Assembly: GCF_036227405.1 (NCBI RefSeq)
Contig: NZ_CP109473.1
Location: forward strand, 3,038,001 to 3,102,000
Reading direction: 5' to 3'
From: Streptomyces sp. NBC_01460
GTDB taxonomy: Bacteria; Actinomycetota; Actinomycetes; Streptomycetales; Streptomycetaceae
Length of the DNA stretch: 64,000 nucleotides
A model generated the notes under the pieces. The model made no database searches. It saw only the letters and a list, made by a program, of their open reading frames with translations, and had not been told where the DNA came from. Below, in pieces: positions 35,210 through 43,052 of this stretch (positions within the stretch are counted from its first letter, which is position 1; each line of letters starts with the position of its first letter). A program made the position numbers and the translations under genes.

Positions 35210-35628
35210 CCGTCGTTCCCAAGCGCCCCCTTCTCAGGGACATGTCCTGGGTGCTCACCCCGCTCCTGGAGGTGCCGGGGGTCGTGCACGCCCTGGTCCT
35301 CTCCGGGGACGGGATGATCCAGGGCGCCACCCAGTCCCTCACCCGGGAGGCCGGGGAGGGCGCCTCCGCCATGGCGTCGGCGGTCCAGGGCGCCTGCAAG
35401 GAGCTGGTCAGGAAACTGGCGGGGCAGGAGGAGAGCCCCCTGCTGCACCAGGTGGTGGTCAGCACGAACTACGGGTTCGCCTTCCTGATCCCGGCGGGCG
35501 ACAACACGGTCATGGCGGTCTACGCGCAGCCGACCGTGGACATGGGCGTGATCGCCCACGCCATGCAGGTGCAGGTCTCGAAGCTCGGCGACAAGGTGAT
35601 GAACTCGCCTGCCCGGGCCCGGGGATGA
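35206..35628 (+). CDS. cvnB: Conservon protein CvnB, roadblock/LC7 domain
   Basis: 140 residues, start overlapping the CvnA stop (ATGA). It is a single roadblock/LC7 domain: LRDMSWVLTPLLEVPGVVHA with LVLSGDGMIQGA at the start and HAMQVQVSKLGDKV at the end. Roadblock proteins contact small GTPases, here presumably the CvnD GTPase. Cytoplasmic. The next gene overlaps its stop by the same four-base ATGA, giving tight stoichiometric coupling. Confidence 0.9.
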   Translation: MTVVPKRPLLRDMSWVLTPLLEVPGVVHALVLSGDGMIQGATQSLTREAGEGASAMASAVQGACKELVRKLAGQEESPLLHQVVVSTNYGFAFLIPAGDNTVMAVYAQPTVDMGVIAHAMQVQVSKLGDKVMNSPARARG

Positions 35629-35975
35629 CGCCGGCGCCCCGCCGGCGGCTCGTGCCGTCGTTCCTGGCCACCGACAGCGTCCAGCCGACGCGCAACACGC
35701 TGGACCGCCTGACCCTGCTGTCGTCCACCGGCGTCACCGCCGTGGACGACCTGACGCACGCGCAGCGCCGGCTGGTCGAGCTCCTCCAGGGCGGCCCGCT
35801 GGCGCTGGTCGAGGTCGCCGCTCGCCTCGTGCTGCCGGTGAGCCTGGTCCGCGTCCTCGTCGCGGACCTCGTCGACAGCTCGCACCTGCACGCCCGTGCC
35901 CCCATCCCCGAAGCGAAGGCACACGATCCCCAGCTGCTAGAGAAGGTGCTCGATGGACTCCGCAGTATCCGATAA
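35625..35975 (+). CDS. cvnC: Conservon protein CvnC, DUF742
   Basis: 116 residues, coupled to CvnB by ATGA. Starts TPAPRRRLVPSFLATDSVQP, then a winged-helix-like fold (LTHAQRRLVELLQGGPLALV, EVAARLVLPVSLVRVLVADL) ending in LEKVLDGLRSIR. DUF742 proteins occur almost only as the third conservon gene. The start of CvnD lies within its last 23 bases. Confidence 0.92.
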   Translation: MTPAPRRRLVPSFLATDSVQPTRNTLDRLTLLSSTGVTAVDDLTHAQRRLVELLQGGPLALVEVAARLVLPVSLVRVLVADLVDSSHLHARAPIPEAKAHDPQLLEKVLDGLRSIR

Positions 35976-36552
35976 CACCTTCCTCGACAGCGACGAGCAG
36001 ACGCTGGTGAAGATCGTGGTGACCGGTCCCTTCGGCGTCGGGAAGACGACGCTGATCAACACGCTCTCCGAGACCGCGCCGCTGCACACCGAGGAGGTCA
36101 TGACCCAGGCCGGTGCGGCGGCCGACGATCTCGCCGGTGTGCGGGACAAGGCCACCACCACCGTCGCCATCGACTTCGGCCGCCGGACGCTCCCCGGTGA
36201 CCTGGTCCTCTACCTGTTCGGCACTCCGGGCCAGTGGAGGTTCAAGCCGCTCTGGGAGGACATCGCGCGCGGCGCCCTGGGTGCGGTGGTCATGGTCGAC
36301 ACCCGCCGTCTCGACGACTCGTTCGACGTCATCGACATGATCGAGCAGCAGGGGCTGTCCTACGCCGTGGCCGTCAACACCTTCCCCGACTCGCCCGACC
36401 ACCCGCCCGAGGTGCTCCGCGACCACCTGGACCTGGAGCCGCACACCCCGCTGGTCGTCTGCGACGCCCGCGAGACGACGTCGGCCGTGGACGTACTGAT
36501 CGCGCTGGTGGCCCACATGCTCACCGCCCAACCCGTCCTGGAAGCCTCATGA
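35953..36552 (+). CDS. cvnD: Conservon protein CvnD, Ras-like GTPase
   Basis: 199 residues. G1 loop GPFGVGKTTLI near 25, G3 region FGTPGQWRFK near 88 and a NTFPD sequence where NKxD is usual, as in this bacterial GTPase subfamily. It binds and hydrolyses GTP and is regulated by the CvnA-C complex; homologues act in development and antibiotic control in S. coelicolor. ATG at 35953 lies inside the CvnC frame (23-base overlap). The ATGA at its end overlaps the first P450 start. Confidence 0.92.
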   Translation: MDSAVSDNTFLDSDEQTLVKIVVTGPFGVGKTTLINTLSETAPLHTEEVMTQAGAAADDLAGVRDKATTTVAIDFGRRTLPGDLVLYLFGTPGQWRFKPLWEDIARGALGAVVMVDTRRLDDSFDVIDMIEQQGLSYAVAVNTFPDSPDHPPEVLRDHLDLEPHTPLVVCDARETTSAVDVLIALVAHMLTAQPVLEAS

Positions 36553-37868
36553 GCACCTACCTGCCCCTGGCCGTCCCGCTGTACGGCCCGGACTTCGCCG
36601 CGGATCCCGGACGGGTCTACGCCCGGCTGCGCGCGTTCGGGCCGGTCGCCCCCGTCGAGGTGTCGCCGGGCGTCAGCGGCTATCTCGTCACCGACCGCGA
36701 CGCGGCTCTCGCCGTACTCAACGACCCCGAGGTCTGGTCGAAGGACCCGCGGGTCTGGGAAAGCGGGCTCCCGGCCGACTCTCCGGTGAAGCCGATGATG
36801 GGATGGCGGCCCAACGCCCTGTTCAACGACGGCGCCGAGCACCGCCGCTACCGCTCCGTCATCACCGACAGCTTCAGCCGGATCGAGCCGCACGACCTGC
36901 GCCGGCAGGTCGCGGAGATCGCGGACGGTCTGATCCAGGACTTCGCCGCCACCGGTGAGGTCGACCTGGTCGGCCAGTACGCCCGCCCGTTGCCGCTGGT
37001 GCTGTTCAACGCGATGTTCGGCATGCCGCCCGAGGACGGGCCCCGCCTGGTGGCCGCCATGAGCGGCCTCTTCGAATCCGAACCCGAGCACGCGATCAAG
37101 GCGAACGAGGACTTCGGCCGGTACATGGACGAGCTCATCTCGCTCAAGGTGCAGCAGCGCGGCGAGGACCTGACGAGCTGGTTCATGGACCACCCCGCCG
37201 GTCTGGCGCCGGAGGAGCTCGCCCACCAGGTGATCCTCACGATGGCCGCCGGGCAGGAGCCGACGACGAACCTGATCTCGAACGCGCTGTCGCGCATGCT
37301 GTCCAATCCGGACTACTACAGCAGCCTCTCCAACGGCGCCCGCACCGCCCGCGACGCCATCAACGACGTGCTGCGCCACGAGCCGCCGATGGCGAACTAC
37401 AGCGCGCACTACCCGCGGCGCAACATGCAGATCGGCAGCACCTGGATCCCCGCCGACAGCCTCGTGCTGATCTCGTACCACGCGGCGAACACCACCCCGG
37501 ACGGCCACGACGGCGGCGAGCGCACCGACGGCGGCGCGCACCTCGCCTGGTCCTCCGGTCCGCACGCCTGCCCCGTCAAACAGCCCGCCCTGCTCATCGC
37601 GATCACCGCGATCGAGAGGCTCACCAGCCACCTCGGGGACCTCGAACTCGCCGTACCCCGCGAGAGCCTGCAATGGCGTCCCGGCCCCTTCCACCGCGCA
37701 CTGGCACACCTCCCGGCCCGCTTCGGTCCCATCACGCCGCAGAAAACTGGAGTCACCCCATGGAGCAGCCCCTCGTCCTCGACCCCGCCGGTCGCGACGT
37801 CCACGGAGAGTCCGCTCTCCTCCGCGAGCGCGGGCCCGCGACCCGGGTCGTACTCCCCGGCGCCATAG
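36549..37868 (+). CDS. cvnE: Conservon cytochrome P450 (CvnE) with atypical conserved motifs
   Basis: 439 residues, ATGA-coupled to CvnD. It has the P450 I-helix oxygen site as AAGQEPTTN and the heme loop WSSGPHACPVK with the ligand Cys, but several usual positions vary: the heme loop lacks the initial Phe and the Gly after Cys, and the K-helix ExxR reads DVLR (Asp for Glu). Such relaxed motifs are typical of conservon P450s, whose redox role is uncertain. The last 46 residues (Ser/Pro-rich, from KTGVTPWSSP onward) read on past the usual end and overlap the next P450 by 109 bases in another frame. The overlap appears to be an old feature of this gene order. Confidence 0.85.
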   Translation: MSTYLPLAVPLYGPDFAADPGRVYARLRAFGPVAPVEVSPGVSGYLVTDRDAALAVLNDPEVWSKDPRVWESGLPADSPVKPMMGWRPNALFNDGAEHRRYRSVITDSFSRIEPHDLRRQVAEIADGLIQDFAATGEVDLVGQYARPLPLVLFNAMFGMPPEDGPRLVAAMSGLFESEPEHAIKANEDFGRYMDELISLKVQQRGEDLTSWFMDHPAGLAPEELAHQVILTMAAGQEPTTNLISNALSRMLSNPDYYSSLSNGARTARDAINDVLRHEPPMANYSAHYPRRNMQIGSTWIPADSLVLISYHAANTTPDGHDGGERTDGGAHLAWSSGPHACPVKQPALLIAITAIERLTSHLGDLELAVPRESLQWRPGPFHRALAHLPARFGPITPQKTGVTPWSSPSSSTPPVATSTESPLSSASAGPRPGSYSPAP

Positions 37869-38983
37869 ACGCCTGGGCCGTCACCAGCCACTCGCTCCTC
37901 AAGGAGCTCCTGACCGACGACCGCGTGACCAAGGACCCCCGTGCCTGGGACGTCTGGCAGCGCGGCGAGATCACCCCGGACATGTGGGTCTACACCTGGG
38001 TGGCGGTCTCCAACATGTTCACCGCCGCGGGGCAGGACCACCGCCGCCTGCGCAAACTCGTCACCCCCGCGTTCACCGGGCGTCGCATCGAGGCGCTGAG
38101 GCCCGTCATCCAGGAGATCGCCGACCGGCTGCTGGACGACGCGGCGCCCGGCCCCGACGGCACGGTGGACCTGCGCAGCGCGTACGCCCACCCGTTGCCC
38201 ATGCAGGTCATCTGCCACCTGTTCGGGCTGCCGGAGGAACTCCGGCCGCGCATGGCCCAGTTGGTCGAGAAGGTCTTCGACACGACCATCGAGGACGCCG
38301 CGTCGAACTTCGCGGATCTCCAGCAGATGCTGACCGACCTCATCGCGAGCAAGCGGCGGAACCCCGGGGACGACATGACCAGCGTCCTGATCGCCACCCG
38401 TGACGAGGACGGCGCCCGCCTGAGCGAAGCCGAGCTGACCGACACGCTGCTGCTCATCATCAGCGCCGGCTTCGAGACCACCGTCAACCTCATCGGCAAC
38501 GCCGTCCGCGCCCTGCTGGAACATCCCGAACAGCTCCGGCAGGTCACCGGGGCCGACGCGAAGCGCTGGAACGACGTCGTCGAGGAGACCCTGCGCTGGG
38601 AGCCGAGCGTGGCCCATCTGCCCCTGCGCTACGCCGTCGAGGACATCGGCCTCCCGGACGGTCAGCGCATCGCACGGGGGGAGGCCATCCTCGCGTCCTA
38701 CGCCGCGGCGGGCCGGGAGCCGGCCCAGCACGGCCCGGACGCCGACCGGTTCGACATCGACCGGTTCGGCCGGGAGCACCTGGCGTTCGGCTACGGCGTC
38801 CACTTCTGCCTCGGGGCCCCGCTCGCGCGCCTGGAAGCCGATGTGGCCCTGACCACCCTGTTCGCCCGGTACCCGGACCTCTCCCTTGCGTCCCCCGCCG
38901 CGGACCTGCCCTCCGTCGAGTCGTTCATCGTCAACGGTGCCCAGCGCATCGACGTGACCCTGGGCCGTCCCACCCCGGCCTGA
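37760..38983 (+). CDS. Cytochrome P450 (second P450 of the conservon)
   Basis: 407 residues. Motifs are canonical: I-helix SAGFETTVN, K-helix EETLRWEP (ExxR) and heme loop FGYGVHFCLGAPLAR with the ligand Cys. It hydroxylates or otherwise oxidises a small organic molecule, electrons coming from a ferredoxin partner encoded elsewhere. The ATG at 37760 lies within the last 109 bases of the CvnE frame, so translation is probably coupled. Substrate unknown; relatives linked to conservons are implicated in secondary metabolism or signal synthesis. Confidence 0.93.
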   Translation: MEQPLVLDPAGRDVHGESALLRERGPATRVVLPGAIDAWAVTSHSLLKELLTDDRVTKDPRAWDVWQRGEITPDMWVYTWVAVSNMFTAAGQDHRRLRKLVTPAFTGRRIEALRPVIQEIADRLLDDAAPGPDGTVDLRSAYAHPLPMQVICHLFGLPEELRPRMAQLVEKVFDTTIEDAASNFADLQQMLTDLIASKRRNPGDDMTSVLIATRDEDGARLSEAELTDTLLLIISAGFETTVNLIGNAVRALLEHPEQLRQVTGADAKRWNDVVEETLRWEPSVAHLPLRYAVEDIGLPDGQRIARGEAILASYAAAGREPAQHGPDADRFDIDRFGREHLAFGYGVHFCLGAPLARLEADVALTTLFARYPDLSLASPAADLPSVESFIVNGAQRIDVTLGRPTPA

Positions 38984-38995
38984 GACCGGGTGCGC

Positions 38996-39044
38996 GATGC
39001 GGCTGCGCTCCACACCCCCGTGACCGGTGGAGCGGAGCCGCATC
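38996..39044 (+). terminator. 18-bp hairpin after the conservon
   Basis: GATGCGGCTGCGCTCCAC (38996-39013) pairs with GTGGAGCGGAGCCGCATC (39027-39044) with a single mismatch and a 13-base loop, 13 bases after the P450 stop. A strong rho-independent-like end of the conservon transcript, without a T-tract. Confidence 0.65.
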
Positions 39045-39225
39045 GTGAGCTGTTCCCGGCCCCCGGCCGGGTCAGCCACGACACCACGGCCGTACCGTCT
39101 CCGGGCCGGCCGCGGCGTGCCCGACCGACCATAGGGCGAACAGGGGGTGCGCACTGTGTCAGTCGTGCGCGAAGCTTTGTCAGCAGCGCGAGTTCGCCCC
39201 GGCCGTGCGCGTCCAGGAGGGGATC

Positions 39226-39351
39226 ATGGAGCAACGGACCACCAAGGCCTTTCCCGACGGGGCATGCGGTCCTGACGGGGCGTACGGACCTGACGCACCG
39301 TACGGGCCCGGCGGGCCCGGCGGCCCGCACCGGCGAAGGCCCTCCCGGTGA
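39226..39351 (+). CDS. 41-residue Gly/Pro-rich small ORF coupled to the AraC gene
   Basis: The ATG at 39226 follows a near-perfect ribosome site (CCAGGAGGGGATC, 6-base spacing), far better than that of the AraC gene. It encodes MEQRTTKAFPDGACGPDGAY then a repetitive GPDAPYGPGGPGGP stretch and HRRRPSR. Its TGA overlaps the AraC GTG by four bases (GTGA, 39348-39351), so ribosomes ending here would start the regulator. It may be a leader peptide or a real small protein; nothing in the sequence resembles a known family. It is too short to prove by codon use. Confidence 0.5.
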   Translation: MEQRTTKAFPDGACGPDGAYGPDAPYGPGGPGGPHRRRPSR

Positions 39352-40316
39352 GCTCGGTCCTGGACACCTCGGCCATCCCGGTGCGGGATCGTGAGGAGAC
39401 GCTCCGGCACGCGGTGTGGGAATCCCTCGTGCGGATCGACATCGATCACCACCTGCCGCCCGAGGACCTCGCGGCGCACATCGGGCTGGACACCGCGGGT
39501 CCCCTGGAGATCTGCTCGGCGCGCGCGACCTCGATGACCATTCGGCGGACCCCGCGTCTGGCACGGGAGGACGAGGAGCCGGCGGTCTTCCTCGGCCTGC
39601 AGGTGTCAGGCACCAGCCTGGTGGCGCAGAACGGCCGCCAGGCTCTGCTGAGGCCCGGCGACTTCGCCCTCTACGACACGGTCACCCCCTACACGCTCCT
39701 CTTCGACGAGGGGGTGGACCATCACTTCCTCCGGTTCCCCCGCGCGGCGCTCGCTCTGCCGGAGCGGGCACTCAGGGACATCACCGCGGTCACTCTCGGC
39801 CCGGGCAATCCGCTGGCGGGCCTCGCCTCCACGTACTTCTCCCAGCTGTTCGCCAGCGAGGGCCTGCGCAGCGGTCCGCACGCCGACGCCGCGGCGGAAC
39901 CGAGCATCGAACTCGTGCGAGCCGTCGTGGCCTCCCAGCTCGGGAGCCAGGACCTGGCCAGGGCGCCGCTGGAGGCCACGCTGGGCCTGCGGATCAAGCG
40001 GTACATGCGCGCGCACCTGGCTGACAGCGACCTGTCCGCCGCACGGATCGCCGCCGCGCACGACATCTCCGTACGTCACCTCTACACGGTGCTGGCCCGG
40101 TCGGGCATCTCCCTCGGGGACTGGATCCGCTCGCACCGCCTCGCGGAGTGCAAGCGGGAGCTGGCCGGCCCCCGGGGGCGGGCCCGGACCATAGCGGCGG
40201 TCGGGCGCAGCTGGGGCTTCGTGGACGCGACCCACTTCAGCAAGGTCTTCAAACAGGCCTACGGCGTCTCGCCCCGGGCCTGGCGCGACGGGAACCGCCC
40301 CCGCTCCTCGCCGTGA
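39348..40316 (+). CDS. AraC-family transcriptional regulator
   Basis: 322 residues from the GTG at 39348, which has no clear ribosome site of its own and seems to depend on the coupled small ORF. The N-terminal part is a cupin-like sensor (LQVSGTSLVAQNGRQALLRP then GDFALYDTVTPYTLLFDEGV, of the AraC-binding-domain type seen in regulators of aromatic or amino compounds). The C-terminal 100 residues are the double helix-turn-helix: LSAARIAAAHDISVRHLYTV and SWGFVDATHFSKVFKQAYGV. It lies just downstream of the conservon and its P450s, and may control nearby or distant genes. The inverted GCGCAC/GTGCGC pair at 39149-39170 could be its own site. Confidence 0.9.
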   Translation: MSSVLDTSAIPVRDREETLRHAVWESLVRIDIDHHLPPEDLAAHIGLDTAGPLEICSARATSMTIRRTPRLAREDEEPAVFLGLQVSGTSLVAQNGRQALLRPGDFALYDTVTPYTLLFDEGVDHHFLRFPRAALALPERALRDITAVTLGPGNPLAGLASTYFSQLFASEGLRSGPHADAAAEPSIELVRAVVASQLGSQDLARAPLEATLGLRIKRYMRAHLADSDLSAARIAAAHDISVRHLYTVLARSGISLGDWIRSHRLAECKRELAGPRGRARTIAAVGRSWGFVDATHFSKVFKQAYGVSPRAWRDGNRPRSSP

Positions 40317-40372
40317 ACCGGCGGGGCCACGACCCCGGCGAGCCCCCGACGGACGTGCCGGGGACCCACCGG

Positions 40373-40392
40373 GGCCGGGTGCGGGCCCGGCC
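40373..40392. terminator. Weak hairpin between convergent genes
   Basis: GGCCGGG-TGCGGG-CCCGGCC forms a 7-base stem just before the stop of the leftward phosphatase-family gene and 56 bases after the AraC stop. It could end both transcripts; the call rests on symmetry only. Confidence 0.35.
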
Positions 40393-40404
40393 GGGTCCCG
40401 CGCG

Positions 40405-41202
40405 TCACGCCCGTTCGACGGCGGGGAGCAGCCCGGCCGCGTCCAGCAGGTAGTCGGTCATCAGGTCGTAGTAGCGCGGGTCGGCGACGTGGTCGTCGAG
40501 CGGCACGGTGACCTGGAGGGTGCCCTCCGCCTCACCGAGGAAGAGCGCGGGGTCGTTGCAGTCCGCGTAGCCGATCGAGTCGATCCCGCGCTGTCCGGCG
40601 CACCCGGCCCAGCCGTGGTCGGCGACGACCAGGTCGGGCCTCGGCCGGCCCTCGCGCTCCAGGCCGTCCAGGATGGCGGCCATCGGGACCGGTGAGTGCG
40701 TGTGCCACAGGGTCGCCCCGCGCTCCAGCACCGCGACGTCGGCGAACTGGAAGACCATGCCCTCGTCCGCCATCAGGCCGCCGGGGATCCGCACGATCTC
40801 GCATCCGGCGTCCCGCAGGGCGTTCGCCGTCCGCCGGTGCACGTCGAGCAGACCACCCGGGTGCCCGGTCGCGAGCAGCACCCGTTCGCCGTCGGCGGCC
40901 GCCTTGCGCAGCCGGGCCGCCATCCGGTCCAGGGCGTCGACCGTCAGCTCCGGGTCGATGGTGTCCTGGCCCTGCCGGTGTTCCGGGTCGTCGTTGACGC
41001 CGCACCGCTCGGCCATCACGGCCAGGACGTCCTGCTCGTCGGTCCATCGGTCGCCGAGCTCCAGCCCCAGCCAGAAATGGCGGTTGCCGTTGGCGAGCTG
41101 GCGGTAGTGGGAGAGGTTGTTGTCGCGGGGGGTGGCGACGTCGCCTGCGATACGGGTGCGGACGAGGTGCTCGACGAGGGCGGCGCGGCTGGGTATCGGC
41201 AT
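40405..41202 (-). CDS. Phosphatase-family conserved actinobacterial protein
   Basis: 265 residues from the ATG at 41202 (the start MPIPSRAALVEHLVRTRIAG). Conserved stretches include WLGLELGDRWTDEQDVLAVM, AERCGVNDDPEHRQGQDTID, LLATGHPGGLLDVH, DLVVADHGWAGCAGQ and GYADCNDPALFLGEAEG. I recall close homologues annotated as phosphatase in Streptomyces, but no standard HAD or PHP motif can be pointed to; the His and Asp positions (GHPGG, ADHGW, DCNDP) suggest metal binding. It is alone on the strand between an AraC gene and a small membrane protein. Confidence 0.7.
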   Translation of the reverse strand: MPIPSRAALVEHLVRTRIAGDVATPRDNNLSHYRQLANGNRHFWLGLELGDRWTDEQDVLAVMAERCGVNDDPEHRQGQDTIDPELTVDALDRMAARLRKAAADGERVLLATGHPGGLLDVHRRTANALRDAGCEIVRIPGGLMADEGMVFQFADVAVLERGATLWHTHSPVPMAAILDGLEREGRPRPDLVVADHGWAGCAGQRGIDSIGYADCNDPALFLGEAEGTLQVTVPLDDHVADPRYYDLMTDYLLDAAGLLPAVERA

Positions 41203-41286
41203 GCACCCATTGTGCCGTCGGCGGCGCGCTGCGTGCCTGGTGTCTCGTACGGCGGGATCCGGCGGCCCCGTGGCGCGGCCGCGGCC

Positions 41287-41694
41287 CTACGCGGCTCCTG
41301 CCCGCGTCCGGCTGCCCGGCAGAGGCCCGTCGCCCCGCTGCGGGGCGGCGTCGGCGTCCGGGGCGGCGCCGGCGGCCTTCTCCGGCCTGGTCCGGCCGCG
41401 GCCCGCCATGCGGCAGCCGAGGCAGCCGGGGTGGCCGTGACGGGCGGTGGTGTCACGGGTCCGCCAGGCCTGCCGGTCCACGGGGCGGGGCCCGGTGGGC
41501 TTGCCCCATCCCGCCAGGTGCAGGGCCCAGCAGATGAGGGCCGCCAGCGCGAGGACGGCGGTGCCGAGCCACAGCACCGTCGCGGACGTCAGGACGACGC
41601 CCAGACCCAGCACCGCCGTGCCCAGGACCCCTATGGCCGTACCGGTCCAGCCGGCCACGGTGTGGCCCAGGTCGTGGTCACCGTGTGCGCTCAC
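41287..41694 (-). CDS. Small membrane protein of the HGxxPAAW-like type
   Basis: 135 residues, GTG at 41694 preceded by a strong GAGGAG. It starts with His-rich SAHGDHDLGHTVAGWTG, resembling the HG-x-x-PAAW motif of small two-helix actinobacterial membrane proteins, then two hydrophobic helices (AIGVLGTAVLGLGVVLTSAT, LWLGTAVLALAALICWALHL) and a basic, low-complexity C-terminal tail with a CLGC pair. Function unknown. Divergent from the MarR gene with 108 bases between starts. Confidence 0.6.
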   Translation of the reverse strand: MSAHGDHDLGHTVAGWTGTAIGVLGTAVLGLGVVLTSATVLWLGTAVLALAALICWALHLAGWGKPTGPRPVDRQAWRTRDTTARHGHPGCLGCRMAGRGRTRPEKAAGAAPDADAAPQRGDGPLPGSRTRAGAA

Positions 41695-41771
41695 GTCGGC
41701 TCCTCGGGGTGTGATAGTTCAGCGACCGGATTCGACCCGGTGGCGATGACGTACGAGCAATAGCTCACGAG

Positions 41772-41784
41772 CTAAGTAACTTAG
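41772..41784. promoter_or_regulatory. Candidate MarR operator
   Basis: CTAAGT-A-ACTTAG is a perfect inverted repeat with one central base, 18 bases upstream of the MarR start and inside an AT-rich patch rare in this genome. MarR proteins bind such short palindromes to repress themselves and their neighbours. Confidence 0.55.
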
Positions 41785-41802
41785 ACACTAAGGGGATTCT
41801 GC

Positions 41803-42318
41803 GTGGACGGCAAGAAGCGCCCGGAGGCGACGGCCGACCAGGCGCTGCAGGCGATGGACCGGATGATCGCGCTCGCCCAGTTCGGGCAGCACGACATCGC
41901 CGGGCGGCTCGGCCTCAACACCACCGACCTGACCTGCCTCGGCTTCGTGATGGAGGCGGCCCTGGCGGGAACGGCGCTGACCGCCGGCGATCTCGCCGAG
42001 CGGGCGCGGCTGACGACCGGAGCGGTGACCGGCGTGCTCAACCGCCTGGAGAAGGCGGGCTACGCCCGGCGGCAGGCGGTCCCGGGCGACCGGCGCCGGG
42101 TGCACGTGGTGATGGACGAGTCGGCGCAGGCGCGCGTCCTCGAGGTGTACGGGCCGTTCTACGCCCGCCTGGGCGGACTGTTCGCCGACTACGGCCCGCA
42201 GGAGATCGCCGTACTGACCGACTGGTTCACCCGCGCCCGGTCGGCCATGCAGGAGTCGCTCGACGAGATCAGGGCCGGAGGAACCGGAGGAACCGGAGGG
42301 GACACCGACAGGGCGTGA
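41803..42318 (+). CDS. MarR-family regulator
   Basis: 171 residues from a GTG with AAGGGG upstream. Winged helix-turn-helix spans about 50-105: LTAGDLAERARLTTGAVTGV, LNRLEKAGYARR, then the wing PGDRRRVHV. Its own promoter carries the operator at 41772-41784. Ligand and targets unknown; the membrane protein gene on the other side is an obvious candidate. The C-terminus ends in a Gly/Thr-repeat tail (GGTGGTGG). Convergent with the TetR gene; ten bases separate the stops. Confidence 0.9.
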   Translation: MDGKKRPEATADQALQAMDRMIALAQFGQHDIAGRLGLNTTDLTCLGFVMEAALAGTALTAGDLAERARLTTGAVTGVLNRLEKAGYARRQAVPGDRRRVHVVMDESAQARVLEVYGPFYARLGGLFADYGPQEIAVLTDWFTRARSAMQESLDEIRAGGTGGTGGDTDRA

Positions 42319-42328
42319 CGGACCGCGG

Positions 42329-42943
42329 CTACGAGGCCGCGGCCTCGAACGCCCCCCGCGCCAGCCGGTGCAGCAGGGCCGCCGTGGCCGTGCGGTCCGG
42401 GAGGGCCTCGGGGCGGGTCAGGTGGGGGGTGGAGTTCAGCAGGCCGAACACCGCGTGGACGGTGACCCGGGCCTCGCTCTCCGCGAGGTCCGGGTAGAGC
42501 GCGCGGACGACCTCGACCCAGACCTCCACGTACTGCCGCTGGAGCTGGCGGACGCGCTTGCGGTCGGTGTCGCGCAGGCGGTCCAGCTCGCGGTCGTGGA
42601 GGGTGATCAGCGGCCGGTCGTCCAGGGCGAAGTCGATGTGCCCCTCGATGAGGGCGTCCAGAAGGGCGTCCGGGGAGCCGTCGCGGGAGGCGTCGTCCTC
42701 GGTGACGCGCAGCCTGCCGCCGGCCAGCAGGCGCTCGCTGATGCCGACGAGCAGCTCGGCGAGCATCGCGTCCTTGCCGGGGAAGTGGCGGTAGAGGCCG
42801 GGGCCGCTGATACCGACCGCCGCCCCTATCTCGTCGACCCCGACACCGTGGAAGCCGCGCTCGGCGAAGAGGCGGGCCGCCTCCCTGAGGATCTGCTCGC
42901 GGCGGGTGGGAGCCGCGACACGGGCGGCGGCATGGGTGCTCAT
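42329..42943 (-). CDS. TetR-family repressor, probable regulator of leucine catabolism
   Basis: 204 residues. N-terminal DNA-binding domain: REQILREAARLFAERGFHGV then DEIGAAVGISGPGLYRHFPG. The ligand domain is unassigned. It is divergent from the methylcrotonyl-CoA carboxylase beta gene, and the 109 bases between starts hold two copies of an 18-base operator, the classic layout of an autoregulated TetR repressor that also controls the facing operon. An acyl-CoA of leucine breakdown is the natural ligand guess. The ATG is preceded by only a weak purine stretch. Confidence 0.9.
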   Translation of the reverse strand: MSTHAAARVAAPTRREQILREAARLFAERGFHGVGVDEIGAAVGISGPGLYRHFPGKDAMLAELLVGISERLLAGGRLRVTEDDASRDGSPDALLDALIEGHIDFALDDRPLITLHDRELDRLRDTDRKRVRQLQRQYVEVWVEVVRALYPDLAESEARVTVHAVFGLLNSTPHLTRPEALPDRTATAALLHRLARGAFEAAAS

Positions 42944-42965
42944 GGGGATTCATTCTAGACAGGCG

Positions 42966-43012
42966 GGTTAGCGCTCGTTAACCTGAGCGCCATGCGTTAA
43001 CGCTCACTAACG
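42966..43012. promoter_or_regulatory. Two TetR operators in the leucine-catabolism promoter region
   Basis: GGTTAGCGCTCGTTAACC (42966-42983) and CGTTAACGCTCACTAACG (42995-43012) are 18-base pseudopalindromes sharing GTTArCGCTCryTAAC, 29 bases centre to centre. They lie in the divergent gap between the TetR gene and the carboxylase operon. Confidence 0.65.
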
Positions 43013-43052
43013 TCATCCGACTACCGCGGTACGGGCAAGGGGGCTCGACAGG

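Noticed and set aside
39149..39170. GCGCAC/GTGCGC inverted pair as an AraC operator
   Set aside because: The arms are only six bases and GC-rich, so chance is high in this genome; mentioned under the AraC gene but not called as a site.
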